Program-made: the position numbers and the translations under genes
The notes under the pieces: generated by a model
Told to the model about the DNA's origin: nothing
Seen by the model: only the letters and a program-made list of their open reading frames with translations
The model's database searches: none
Part shown: positions 50,799-58,789 of the stretch, in pieces
How positions within the stretch are numbered: the stretch's first letter is position 1
Layout: each line of letters opens with the position of its first letter
NCBI GenBank assembly: GCA_041228285.1
Contig: CP166133.1
Location: 3,194,567 to 3,258,566, forward strand
DNA length: 64,000 nt
Direction: 5' to 3'
DNA from: Neisseriaceae bacterium CLB008
Lineage (GTDB): Bacteria; Pseudomonadota; Gammaproteobacteria; Burkholderiales; Neisseriaceae

Positions 50799-53345
50799 TT
50801 AAAAGTTGTGGCGTAGGCCAATATTGGCCTGAATCGGGGCCTCTACCTTGCTACCCTTAGTGTAGTTGAGCTCGGTAAAGATGGCCGTGGTGTCGCTAAT
50901 TTTGGCGTTTAAACCGACGCCAAACTTGCCGACGCTGCCTGAAAAATCATTCTCCCAAGTTTGTACCTTGTTGGTGTGCACGCGGTTATTGTCTTTAAAC
51001 TCGTGCGCCCAAGCGGCTTTGACGTAGGGAGTCACCAGTGCTTTACTGAGCTGAATGTCCTTGCCTGCGCTCAGGCCAATTTCGGTTTGCATGGATTTTT
51101 GATCGTCTACTTTCACGTTCATGCCGTTTTTACCGGCGGTGGTGAAGTCGGCGCCGTTCACCTGTACGTAAGACAAGCGACCATAAGGCTCGACAAAATA
51201 CTGTTGGGCAAGCTTTTGTTTAAAGCCGACCTCTAGCGCGCCACCGACGGCATTTTGGCTGTAGTCACCATTAATGTTGGCGCCGGTTGGGCTCTTCGCC
51301 TGTAGCTTATTTCTAAAGTGGTTAAATTTCACCACGCCATCCACATAGAGGCCTGATTGATCAAAATAGGTAGCGTAGGCGCCGATGCTGCTGCTGTTGA
51401 TCTTACTGGTGCCGCCTAGATGATGTTTGACGTCGGCATCACCCCAGCTGCCAAACAGCCCGACTAAGGTTTGGCCGCGGCTGCTGGCCAAAACAGTGTC
51501 GGCACCCACTTCAACGCCGGCTTGCTCTAGTTTAAACTGAGCATTTCCTGAATCTACATTGGTTTTGCCACCTAAAGCACGGCTCCACACGCCGCCTTGG
51601 CCTGCATTTTCTTTGAGGGCGCCATGGCGAAAGCGCAGATTGTTGAGCTCATTATTAAAGATAAACTGCGGTGCCGCGGCCAGGGCCAAAACGGCTTTGG
51701 TGTGGTTAGACGGTTTTAAGTCTGGCTTAGGCGTGGGGTTTGGCTCTGGATTTGGGCCAGGATCAGGGTTAGGACCTGGGCCGGGATCGGGCGTTTCGGT
51801 TTCTTCTTCATGAGCCGACAGATACCACACCTTCTCACCGTTTTCTTCGCGTGAGTGCAAATAGTAGAGGTAGGATCCGCCGTCGACGGCTTTAATATTG
51901 GCGCCGTTCAGTGCGGCCAAGTCAAAGCCTGCACCCGCGCTTTGGTCAGTGATTAAATCTAGGTTGGTTTCGCCTGGGTGGGTGATTTCAGCACCAGAGT
52001 CTTGAACCGTCACTTTATGTTGGCCGCTGGCTTGCTTCAGGGTTAAATAGTCGCCCTTCTGGCTGTTGATTTCGGTGTCAAAAAAGAACTGCATATTGCC
52101 GGCGAGCTTGTCGACGTTGAGGTTGGTAAAGGCCAATTCGTTGCCTGTGATCACGAAGCGTACTTGGCCATCGCCGCTGAGCTGGCCAATGTGGGCAGCG
52201 TCGCTGCCGTTGGCGCCTGGAATGATGATGGTGGCGGCCGTTGGGCCGTTGAGGACCACGTTTTCGGCAAAGGCGCCGTTGCCGTCACCTGCCTGTAGCT
52301 GTAGCTGGGCCTGCTGGTTCACCTGGGTTAGGCCAGTGGCCTTGGCGCCGGCGGCTAGCCAAGTCTTGGCCTGATCGTTAAGCGTGGTTTGATGGGTGCT
52401 GGAGCCGTTAAAAATGGATTGGCTAGACTGATCAAAGAGCTGGGTGTTGCTGGCCGTCGAACCATTTTGTACGCGCTGCGTGCCGCTGCCGTAGAGCTTA
52501 GTGTTGTCGGCGCTGGCGTGGCCTTTACCGGCCGTATTTTCAAACAAAATCTGTTCACCATGCACCACGCTGTCGGTAACCTGGGCATTATGGTAAACCA
52601 GCTGGCTGCCGCCGGCTTCGACGTGGGTGCCGCTGGCGCGACTATTGTTTTGTACCAGCTGACGAGCGCCATCACGAACCACGGTTTGGTTTGCGGTGCC
52701 GTCGTTGTTGACGTTTTGGGTGCCGCCTTGGTTAATGGTGGTGCCGCTGGCTTTACCGCCTTGCTGCACCAGTTCAGAACCCCCTTGGTTGACGGTGGTG
52801 CCGCTAGACTGGCCGTTTAGGTAAACGTATTGTTTGCCGCCGCTATAGATGGTGTTGTTAATCGCCTGGCCAGGGTCGTTTAGCCCGTCGGTGTTTTCGC
52901 TCACGTAAACGGTGCCGGAAATGGCCGAGTCTTTTAAGGTGCCGCCGTCGAACACGCGGATCAGCGCGCCTTGATCAACGGTGAGGTTGCTGGCGGTGGC
53001 CGGAAAGCGGCTGTCGTAATCATCCCAAGCGATGCGTGGGTCTTTGGAAATATACACTTCAGAACCAGACTGGGCGGTTGAATCCTGGAGATAACCTAAA
53101 ACGCTGAGCTTACTGCCGTCTTCTAGGGTCATGTTGATGCCTTTACCGGCATATTCTTCATCCGTACCAAACATGCCTGCGCCAATTTCCAGACACTCCG
53201 AGCCGCTTAAGGTGCCTTCGTGGGTGGCGCCACCGCCCCAAGTAATGCTTTGCCCATCGTTACAGAAAGGTGCGGCGTAGGCAAACGCGGGTAGGCTGAG
53301 CGCCGCGGTGACGGCGAGTGTGAGGATTTTTTTCTGGGCATTCAT
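50799..53345 (-). CDS. AIDA-like type V autotransporter
   Basis: An 848-residue protein. A signal peptide (residues 1-24, ending AYA) is followed by a passenger domain (about 25-515) of predicted beta-helix. It has AIDA/Ag43-like imperfect repeats of about 19-20 residues (SGTTVNQGGSELVQQGGKA, SGTTINQGGTQNVNNDGTA). A Pro/Gly/Asn-rich linker (PDPGPGPNPDPG..., about 515-545) leads to the translocator beta-barrel (about 580-848), which begins after GGVWSRALGG and ends with the aromatic residue F. Family role: surface adhesion or self-aggregation. It is single and transcribed away from its neighbours. Confidence 0.9.
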   Translation of the reverse strand: MNAQKKILTLAVTAALSLPAFAYAAPFCNDGQSITWGGGATHEGTLSGSECLEIGAGMFGTDEEYAGKGINMTLEDGSKLSVLGYLQDSTAQSGSEVYISKDPRIAWDDYDSRFPATASNLTVDQGALIRVFDGGTLKDSAISGTVYVSENTDGLNDPGQAINNTIYSGGKQYVYLNGQSSGTTVNQGGSELVQQGGKASGTTINQGGTQNVNNDGTANQTVVRDGARQLVQNNSRASGTHVEAGGSQLVYHNAQVTDSVVHGEQILFENTAGKGHASADNTKLYGSGTQRVQNGSTASNTQLFDQSSQSIFNGSSTHQTTLNDQAKTWLAAGAKATGLTQVNQQAQLQLQAGDGNGAFAENVVLNGPTAATIIIPGANGSDAAHIGQLSGDGQVRFVITGNELAFTNLNVDKLAGNMQFFFDTEINSQKGDYLTLKQASGQHKVTVQDSGAEITHPGETNLDLITDQSAGAGFDLAALNGANIKAVDGGSYLYYLHSREENGEKVWYLSAHEEETETPDPGPGPNPDPGPNPEPNPTPKPDLKPSNHTKAVLALAAAPQFIFNNELNNLRFRHGALKENAGQGGVWSRALGGKTNVDSGNAQFKLEQAGVEVGADTVLASSRGQTLVGLFGSWGDADVKHHLGGTSKINSSSIGAYATYFDQSGLYVDGVVKFNHFRNKLQAKSPTGANINGDYSQNAVGGALEVGFKQKLAQQYFVEPYGRLSYVQVNGADFTTAGKNGMNVKVDDQKSMQTEIGLSAGKDIQLSKALVTPYVKAAWAHEFKDNNRVHTNKVQTWENDFSGSVGKFGVGLNAKISDTTAIFTELNYTKGSKVEAPIQANIGLRHNF

Positions 53346-53568
53346 AGCAGGTTCCTTGGTGATTTGAAAGGGTTAATTCATTGATTTATCCTGTTATTTT
53401 TATGGTACGGCCGCAGAAGGTTAATGTGAGTTAGCGTATGTAAATTTAAGTTTTCAAAGTGTAAATTAATGATTGGAAATGGTTTTATTTTGTTAATAAG
53501 TTCAATGTGGGCATGCTTTAAGGCTGTTTGGTGGTTTTGCTGCGGTGGCGAGCGAAAGGAACAGACAT

Positions 53569-53596
53569 AAAAAAACCGCCCTTTAGGGCGGTGTTT
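53569..53596 (-). terminator. Terminator after the 53616-54032 gene
   Basis: On the minus strand CACCGCCCTAAAGGGCGG is followed by TTTTTTT. The rest of 53346-53615 shows no gene. Confidence 0.85.
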
Positions 53597-53615
53597 GATG
53601 CTGGGGTGGGGGCCG

Positions 53616-54032
53616 TTAGTCGGTGGTTGTGTGCTCGGGCACGACATCGAGCTTGATCGCAAACTTAATCGCCAGCAGTAGGCCGACGGCTAAGATGCCC
53701 ACGCCGTAAAACCACAGCTCGGTGGCCACGGTAAAGCCGGCGGCCAAGAGAATGCCACCGATGACAGAGAGTAAAATGCTCAAAATCATGATGTTATTCG
53801 GCGCGGTGACAAGGGTGAGGCTTTGGCCCGCTTCTAGGTGAATGGTCCGTTTGGGGCTAAGGCCTTCGAAGGCGTTAATGCCGGTACGCACAACGTGCTC
53901 ACCGGGGTCGACTGCTAGTTCGATGGTGTCGGCATTTTTAACGCTGGCCACGCGCTCGCCGTCGATGAATACTTTAAAAGCACGCTTAAGAGAAATAAAG
54001 TGCCAGCTGCGTTTGATGATGAGCTTTGCCAT
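53616..54032 (-). CDS. Small membrane protein with PEGA-like domain
   Basis: A 138-residue protein. The N-terminal half (about 15-75) is a beta-rich domain ([31 protein letters not shown]) resembling PEGA-type carbohydrate- or wall-binding repeats. Two hydrophobic segments follow (about 82-102 and 107-128), and the C-terminus is short and acidic. There is no signal peptide before the domain, so topology places the first half in the cytoplasm unless it is inserted otherwise. Function unknown. It is divergent from csaA. Confidence 0.6.
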   Translation of the reverse strand: MAKLIIKRSWHFISLKRAFKVFIDGERVASVKNADTIELAVDPGEHVVRTGINAFEGLSPKRTIHLEAGQSLTLVTAPNNIMILSILLSVIGGILLAAGFTVATELWFYGVGILAVGLLLAIKFAIKLDVVPEHTTTD

Positions 54033-54147
54033 AACGACCCTTCTGGTGACGATTAATTTGTGCTTTAATTATAACCACATTGAGCATATTAGTAAGCAAA
54101 TGATTGAGTCAATTCAGGTAAAACAGACACGCAATAAGGACAAAGAC

Positions 54148-54486
54148 ATGGCAGAAATAGATTGGCAGGATTTTCAAAAAGTGGAACTACGCGTGGGCAC
54201 CGTGGTAGCGGTAGAGGCCTTTCCCGAAGCGCGCAGGCCTGCCTATAAGCTTCAGGTTGATTTTGGTGGCGACATCGGGATTAAAAAATCCAGTGCGCAG
54301 ATAACTGATTTATATACAAAAGACAGCTTGCTGGGTAAGCAAGTGGTGGCGGTGGTGAATTTCCCGGCCAAGCAAATTGGCCCGATAATGTCGGAATGCT
54401 TGGTGACGGGCTTTCATAGGGAAGACGGCGCCGTGGTGTTGGCCGTGCCAGATGGTGCGGTGCCGAACGGCAGTCGATTGGCTTAG
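54148..54486 (+). CDS. csaA: CsaA-like tRNA-binding domain protein
   Basis: The product has 112 residues from the ATG at 54148, with AAGGA seven bases upstream. The EMAPII/Trbp OB fold is complete: [60 protein letters not shown]. Family members bind tRNA or act as export-related chaperones (Bacillus CsaA). A longer in-frame reading upstream runs antisense to the neighbour and is rejected. It is followed two bases later by the kinase gene. Confidence 0.9.
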   Translation: MAEIDWQDFQKVELRVGTVVAVEAFPEARRPAYKLQVDFGGDIGIKKSSAQITDLYTKDSLLGKQVVAVVNFPAKQIGPIMSECLVTGFHREDGAVVLAVPDGAVPNGSRLA

Positions 54487-54488
54487 GC

Positions 54489-55313
54489 GTGAGCGACCTA
54501 AGCGTTTTATTGGCGCATTACGTCCAGCACTGGGGGCTGACCACAACCGGGCCTTGTTGGAAGACGGCGTCTAGCTGCTTACAGCCGGTACGGCTGGCCG
54601 ACGGTCGCGCGGCGATGTTGAAGGTCACTGCCGATGCTGCCGAGCAGCGCGGTGGGCGACAGCTGTTGGGGTGGCAAAAGAGTGGGGGCGCGGTGCCAGT
54701 TTATGCACATGGCCCCGAGGCCTTTTTATTGGCGTGGGCGCCAGAGTCTCGCTCTGCTTTAGCCTTGGCACGTTCTGGTGGCGTAGGTGACGACTTAGCC
54801 ACGCGGTTATTAGGCGCCAATCAGGTTAAGCTACATGAGGTGTCGCTGGGTGATTTTACCGAGTTACAGCCGCTGGCGCAGTGGTTTACCGATCTGCTGT
54901 CGACACCGCTGCTGGAAGCTCGGCTCTTGCCGGCGCAGCGTTTGGCTGAGGCCTTATTGGCCACGCCGCAATCCTGCGTGAGCCTGCATGGCGATGGTCA
55001 TCACGATAATTTACTGTGTTTTGGGCCTGATGATTGGCGCGTGATTGACCCTAAAGGGCTGTGTGGCGAACATTACTTTGACTACGCGCCGATTTTGGCC
55101 AATCCCGACCTTGGGTCGTTGGCTTTGGCGCCGCAGCGGTTTGAACGCCAGCTGGCGCTGGCGTGTACGGAGCAGGATTTAGACCCACAGCGCCTAGCCC
55201 AGTGGACGGCTGCGGCGGCCGCTCTGTCGGCGGTGTGGTTTCTAGACGATGGCCTGATGGCTCAAGGCGAGCAGCAGCTAGCCTTGATGGCCCTGGCTTT
55301 GTGCTATGTGTAA
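54489..55313 (+). CDS. APH(6)/hydroxyurea phosphotransferase-like kinase
   Basis: A 274-residue protein with a GTG start. It has the aminoglycoside-phosphotransferase core: catalytic loop LHGDGHHDNLL (about 165-175) with Asp as base and Asn/His nearby, and metal-binding VIDPKGLCGE (about 183-192). The N-terminal lobe has MLKVTADA as the ATP lysine strand. PF04655 members phosphorylate streptomycin or hydroxyurea. Chromosomal copies often have other substrates. It is likely co-transcribed with csaA; its 3' end overlaps the convergent tetR end. Confidence 0.77.
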   Translation: MSDLSVLLAHYVQHWGLTTTGPCWKTASSCLQPVRLADGRAAMLKVTADAAEQRGGRQLLGWQKSGGAVPVYAHGPEAFLLAWAPESRSALALARSGGVGDDLATRLLGANQVKLHEVSLGDFTELQPLAQWFTDLLSTPLLEARLLPAQRLAEALLATPQSCVSLHGDGHHDNLLCFGPDDWRVIDPKGLCGEHYFDYAPILANPDLGSLALAPQRFERQLALACTEQDLDPQRLAQWTAAAAALSAVWFLDDGLMAQGEQQLALMALALCYV

Positions 55314-55901
55314 AGACTGCTGCAGCATCGACCACAAAGCAGTACGGCGATCGTCGAAGCTGACGTTTTGATCACAAGACAGTTCGTTGGCGTAAACCAG
55401 CTCAACGTGGAGGCTGTCGATGATGCCTAAATAAGCGTGGGCAAAATGGGCTTGCTCTTTGTCCGTTAGGTGTTTCAGCCCTGGCTGTTGGCGTAATTTG
55501 GCTGTGTATAAGGTGCGTAAACAGTGCAGATAATCTTGATAGCCGCGGATGACGCGCTGACGTAGATGTGCCGGCGGTAAATAGGCGTTATGCAATAAAA
55601 ACCGCAGTGACACGGAATCCGTGTAGCGTGGCTTCATTTTATTATAGTATTCGGCGCCGGCTTCGGTGTCTACTTCAAAGCAACTGGTGACAAAGTTGAT
55701 TTCATCGGCCAGAGCGTCCTCAAACACCAACATAAATAATTCATCTTTAGAGCTAAAGTGGGCGTATAGCGAGGCTTTTTTTATGCCCACGGCGGTGGCG
55801 ATCTCGTTCAGTGACGAGCCGTGGTAGCCAAACTCGGCAAAATGCTTGGTGGCGGCGGTTGCGATCCGCATGGCCGCGGGCGAAAGTTGGGAATGCATCA
55901 T
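55278..55901 (-). CDS. TetR family transcriptional regulator
   Basis: A 207-residue protein. The N-terminal HTH (about 10-55) reads AATKHFAEFGYHGSSLNEIA then TAVGIKKASLYAHFSSKDEL, a textbook TetR domain. The C-terminal ligand-binding region is helical. It lies 30 bases downstream of the Bcr/CflA exporter gene on the same strand and likely represses it through the palindrome at 57213-57226. The last 36 bases overlap the 3' end of the kinase gene on the other strand. Confidence 0.9.
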   Translation of the reverse strand: MMHSQLSPAAMRIATAATKHFAEFGYHGSSLNEIATAVGIKKASLYAHFSSKDELFMLVFEDALADEINFVTSCFEVDTEAGAEYYNKMKPRYTDSVSLRFLLHNAYLPPAHLRQRVIRGYQDYLHCLRTLYTAKLRQQPGLKHLTDKEQAHFAHAYLGIIDSLHVELVYANELSCDQNVSFDDRRTALWSMLQQSLHIAQSQGHQG

Positions 55902-55931
55902 GGCTCCTATCCGCCCGAAGCGGCAATGGGC

Positions 55932-57158
55932 TTAGTGGTTGAGTGTGTGTGTTGCGGCTGTTTTGGGTAAGCGACGGGTACTGGCAATGGTTAAACATAA
56001 TATCACAATGCCAAAGCTGGCTTGAAACCCTAACCAGGCAAAAGCACTGTGTTCGGCCAATGCGCCAGCTAAAGGCGTAGCGGCCGCGGGGATGACCAAT
56101 TGTAGCGCGCCCAATAGCGCCGCGGTAAAACCAAGCGCCGTATCCTGGGACGACATGGCCATGGCCATTAGGGTGGCTTCGGCGATGCCTAGGCCAAACA
56201 TGGCCAAGAACATGCCCACCACCACGCCAGGTAGGCCGATGCCAATATAGTCGGAGGCCCAGGCAATGAGAGCGCCGCCAAAAATAAAGCTCACGCCTGC
56301 GACGGACAGCTTGGCGCCGCCGTAAATGGCTACCCAGCGGCTGGTGCCTAAGGCGCCACACAGCACGGCAATGCCGGTTAAGCCAAATACCAAGCCAAAG
56401 GTGTCGGGGCTCAGGCCGTATTCATTTTGATACACAAAGGCTGCGCCGCTGATGTAAGACATCAAAAAGAAAAACACGGCCGACAGCGCCAGAGCAGGCA
56501 ATAAGAATTGGCCGTCGCAGGCAATGCGGGCATAGGTTTTGGCGATCTCACCTGGGCGTAGCGACAGGCGTTTGGCCTTGGACAAGGTTTCGGGCAGGTT
56601 AAAGGTAGTGTTTAATAGCGCCAGTAAGCCCATGCTGCCTAAGGTCACCATGACGGCGCGCCAGCCCCAAAAGGTATCGATGTAGCCGCCCACAGCGGGG
56701 GCGATGACGGGGGTGAGGCCTTCAATCGTCATCAATAGGGCAAATAGCCGTGTGGCGCCGACGCCAGAGGCCACGTCACGCACCGTACTCATGGCGGTGA
56801 CCAGCGTCATCGATGAGGCCAGACCTTGGAAAAAGCGCGCCACCAGTAAGGTGTCGATCGAGGTGGCGGTCGCGGCCCAGAACGAAGACACAATAAATAA
56901 AATAATCGCGGCCATTAGGGGGCGGCGGCGGCCAAAGGCGTCGATGAGGGGGCCACAGATTAATTGCCCCGCGCCCATGGCCAATAAAAAGATGGTGAGG
57001 GTGAGCTGCATATTGGCGTAAGAAGTGCGAAGCGCCACGCCCATCTCTGGCATGGAAGGCAAATACATGTCGATGGATGAGGGGCCAAGGACGGTGATGA
57101 GGGCGAGCGATGCGGCCAGCTTAAAGCCGGCGGTGTTTTTTTGAGTAGAAGCGTTCAT
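55932..57158 (-). CDS. Bcr/CflA-family multidrug exporter
   Basis: A 408-residue, 12-segment MFS protein. Family signatures are SSIDMYLPSMPEM (about 27-39), GQLICGPLIDAFGRRRPL (motif A, about 63-80) and FFQGLASSMTLVTAMSTVRD. Bcr/CflA carriers export bicyclomycin, chloramphenicol and other compounds by proton exchange. Its operator-like palindrome lies 55 bases upstream of the start, and its tetR gene follows. Confidence 0.9.
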   Translation of the reverse strand: MNASTQKNTAGFKLAASLALITVLGPSSIDMYLPSMPEMGVALRTSYANMQLTLTIFLLAMGAGQLICGPLIDAFGRRRPLMAAIILFIVSSFWAATATSIDTLLVARFFQGLASSMTLVTAMSTVRDVASGVGATRLFALLMTIEGLTPVIAPAVGGYIDTFWGWRAVMVTLGSMGLLALLNTTFNLPETLSKAKRLSLRPGEIAKTYARIACDGQFLLPALALSAVFFFLMSYISGAAFVYQNEYGLSPDTFGLVFGLTGIAVLCGALGTSRWVAIYGGAKLSVAGVSFIFGGALIAWASDYIGIGLPGVVVGMFLAMFGLGIAEATLMAMAMSSQDTALGFTAALLGALQLVIPAAATPLAGALAEHSAFAWLGFQASFGIVILCLTIASTRRLPKTAATHTLNH

Positions 57159-57212
57159 GTGTTTGCGTGTAAGGGCTTAGCCCATTGAAATAAGAAGCCG
57201 CATTCTAAAACA

Positions 57213-57226
57213 CCTACCGATCGGTA
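57213..57226. promoter_or_regulatory. TetR-type palindromic operator of the Bcr/CflA-tetR operon
   Basis: CTACCGATCGGTAG is a perfect 14-base palindrome in the promoter region of the minus-strand operon. It resembles operators of AcrR/SmeT-like repressors. Confidence 0.75.
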
Positions 57227-57361
57227 GTCTAATGGTTTTAGAATAAGCTTACGTGGCCACGGCCCACCCTACACTGTATGTGGTGGCATGCGGACGTCTT
57301 TTATTTTATGAAATAAGGGCGTAAGATCAAAGATGTTAATAGGTTGGAATAGGGTGTCTTA

Positions 57362-57709
57362 ATGATACGTTTGGCGTTATTGTTGGCTTGCTTACCTGCG
57401 CTCGCTTGGGCGCCAGCTGCCGTGGCCGCGCCAACGGCGGCGCCCACGACGCAAGAGCCTAAGCTCTTAAGTAAGGTGGCGCTGCGCCATCCCGACCCCA
57501 GCAGCAAACAAAAGCTGACCTTAACCTTGCGCATTCGCATTGATGCTGAAGGGCAGGTGCAGCAGGCCGTGTTGCAAAACAGCAGCGGTAATATCGCGTT
57601 TGATCATCAGCTGGAGGCCGAGGCCAGCCAATGGCAGTTTTTACCTGGACTGCGCCACGGTAAGCCGGTGGCCATGATTGTGCATTTGCCGGTGACGTTT
57701 ACGCCCTAA
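57362..57709 (+). CDS. Stand-alone TonB C-terminal domain protein
   Basis: A 115-residue protein. A hydrophobic N-terminus (MIRLALLLACLPALAWAPAA) acts as signal peptide or anchor. It is followed by a short Pro/Ala spacer and a TonB C-terminal-like domain: LTLTLRIRIDAEGQVQQAVL, FDHQLEAEASQWQFLPG, GKPVAMIVHLPVTF. It lacks the long Pro-rich linker of true TonB, and no exbB/exbD is nearby. It may be a periplasmic protein that uses the TonB fold for another contact. It is not part of a visible operon. Confidence 0.7.
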   Translation: MIRLALLLACLPALAWAPAAVAAPTAAPTTQEPKLLSKVALRHPDPSSKQKLTLTLRIRIDAEGQVQQAVLQNSSGNIAFDHQLEAEASQWQFLPGLRHGKPVAMIVHLPVTFTP

Positions 57710-57729
57710 GCCGTAAACGGAGCGCCCAT

Positions 57730-57760
57730 AAAAAAAGCCACCCCTAAGGGTGGCTTTTGC
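57730..57760. terminator. Terminator between the TonB-like and cyclodeaminase-family genes
   Basis: AAAAAAGCCACCC-CTAA-GGGTGGCTTTT is bidirectional and lies between convergent genes. Confidence 0.9.
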
Positions 57761-57772
57761 ATGAGGCGGTGT

Positions 57773-58762
57773 TTACACATCCACCTCAATGCCGGCTTCG
57801 GTTTTAACGGCTTGTTGGTACACGCCTTGGGCCACGGCCAGATCAAAGTAGGCTGCGCCCACGCTTTTAAAGAAGGTGATTTCTGCATCGCTTTCGCGCC
57901 CAGCAATCTCGCCCACCATCATGGCCGACAGCTCGCCGTGTAGATCGTCGTACGACCAATCGGCTTGGCTATTGGCGTGGATTAATTCGCCCGCCTCTTC
58001 TGTGGCGCCGTGGTGGTCGTCGACCACGATCTTGTCCGCGCGCTGAATGAAGTGAAAATCCACTTCTTGCATGTGCGGTAGATAAGAGCCTACGCCGTTG
58101 ACGTGGGTGCCTGGGCGTACGTCGGCGCCGTCAAAGACGGGTGTGTTCGAGCGGGTGCTACAGTTAATCACGTCAGCCAGCTTCACTGCCGTTGCCACGT
58201 CGCGCTCAATTTCGATGCGGATGTTGGCATCAATACCAAAAGCCAATAGCTTGTCTCTAAATGCCACCGCTTTGGCTTCGGTTGGGTTGACCAGCCAAAT
58301 GGTGTGGATGGGGCGAACGGCTAAAACGCCTAATACTTGTTCAAACGCCATGCCGCCGGTACCGATGACGGTCAAGACTTGGGCGTCTTTACGCGCCAAA
58401 CGATCCGTGGCTAAGCCGCTCAGGGCGCCGGTGCGCAAGCGGGTTAGGTAGGAGGCGTTGAGTAGGGCCAAATGGTCACCGTTGGTCGCGTCTGATACCA
58501 AAACCACGCCTTGGGTGGTGGCTTTGCCTTGCTTCGGATTTTCCGGGAAAATCGTGACCGCTTTCATGGTCATGATGTTGGCGGATAAGTCGGCGCTGGG
58601 CATGTACAGAACAGAAGCGTGGTGTTCCGGGTACTCAATCACCGTACGTAACGGGTTGGCGATTTTATCGGCGGCCTTGGCGCGCAGCACGTTGGCCACG
58701 TCGACTAAGGCTTCTTGCATGCCGTAAATCTGCTTAATTAAAGCTTCATTTAAAATTTTCAT
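57773..58762 (-). CDS. Ornithine cyclodeaminase/mu-crystallin family protein
   Basis: A 329-residue protein. The Rossmann NAD(P) motif VIGTGGMAFEQ (about 131-141) is central. SANIMTMKAVTIFPENP and TRLRTGALSGLATDRLA (about 106-122) are family signatures for the substrate site. Members convert ornithine to proline, dehydrogenate alanine or reduce ketimines. The substrate here cannot be assigned. It is downstream of an MHS-type transporter on the same strand, 27 bases apart, which suggests uptake and conversion of an amino or keto acid. Confidence 0.88.
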   Translation of the reverse strand: MKILNEALIKQIYGMQEALVDVANVLRAKAADKIANPLRTVIEYPEHHASVLYMPSADLSANIMTMKAVTIFPENPKQGKATTQGVVLVSDATNGDHLALLNASYLTRLRTGALSGLATDRLARKDAQVLTVIGTGGMAFEQVLGVLAVRPIHTIWLVNPTEAKAVAFRDKLLAFGIDANIRIEIERDVATAVKLADVINCSTRSNTPVFDGADVRPGTHVNGVGSYLPHMQEVDFHFIQRADKIVVDDHHGATEEAGELIHANSQADWSYDDLHGELSAMMVGEIAGRESDAEITFFKSVGAAYFDLAVAQGVYQQAVKTEAGIEVDV

Positions 58763-58789
58763 CAGAATCCTTTTTTACAACAGCTGCAT

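Noticed and set aside
53378..53662. 94-codon minus-strand frame before the autotransporter
   Set aside because: It crosses a terminator hairpin and overlaps the 3' end of the PEGA-like gene; composition is not protein-like.
53842..54147. N-terminal extension of csaA
   Set aside because: The extra 102 codons are antisense to the neighbouring membrane-protein gene. The CsaA domain starts at the ATG at 54148 with a good ribosome site.
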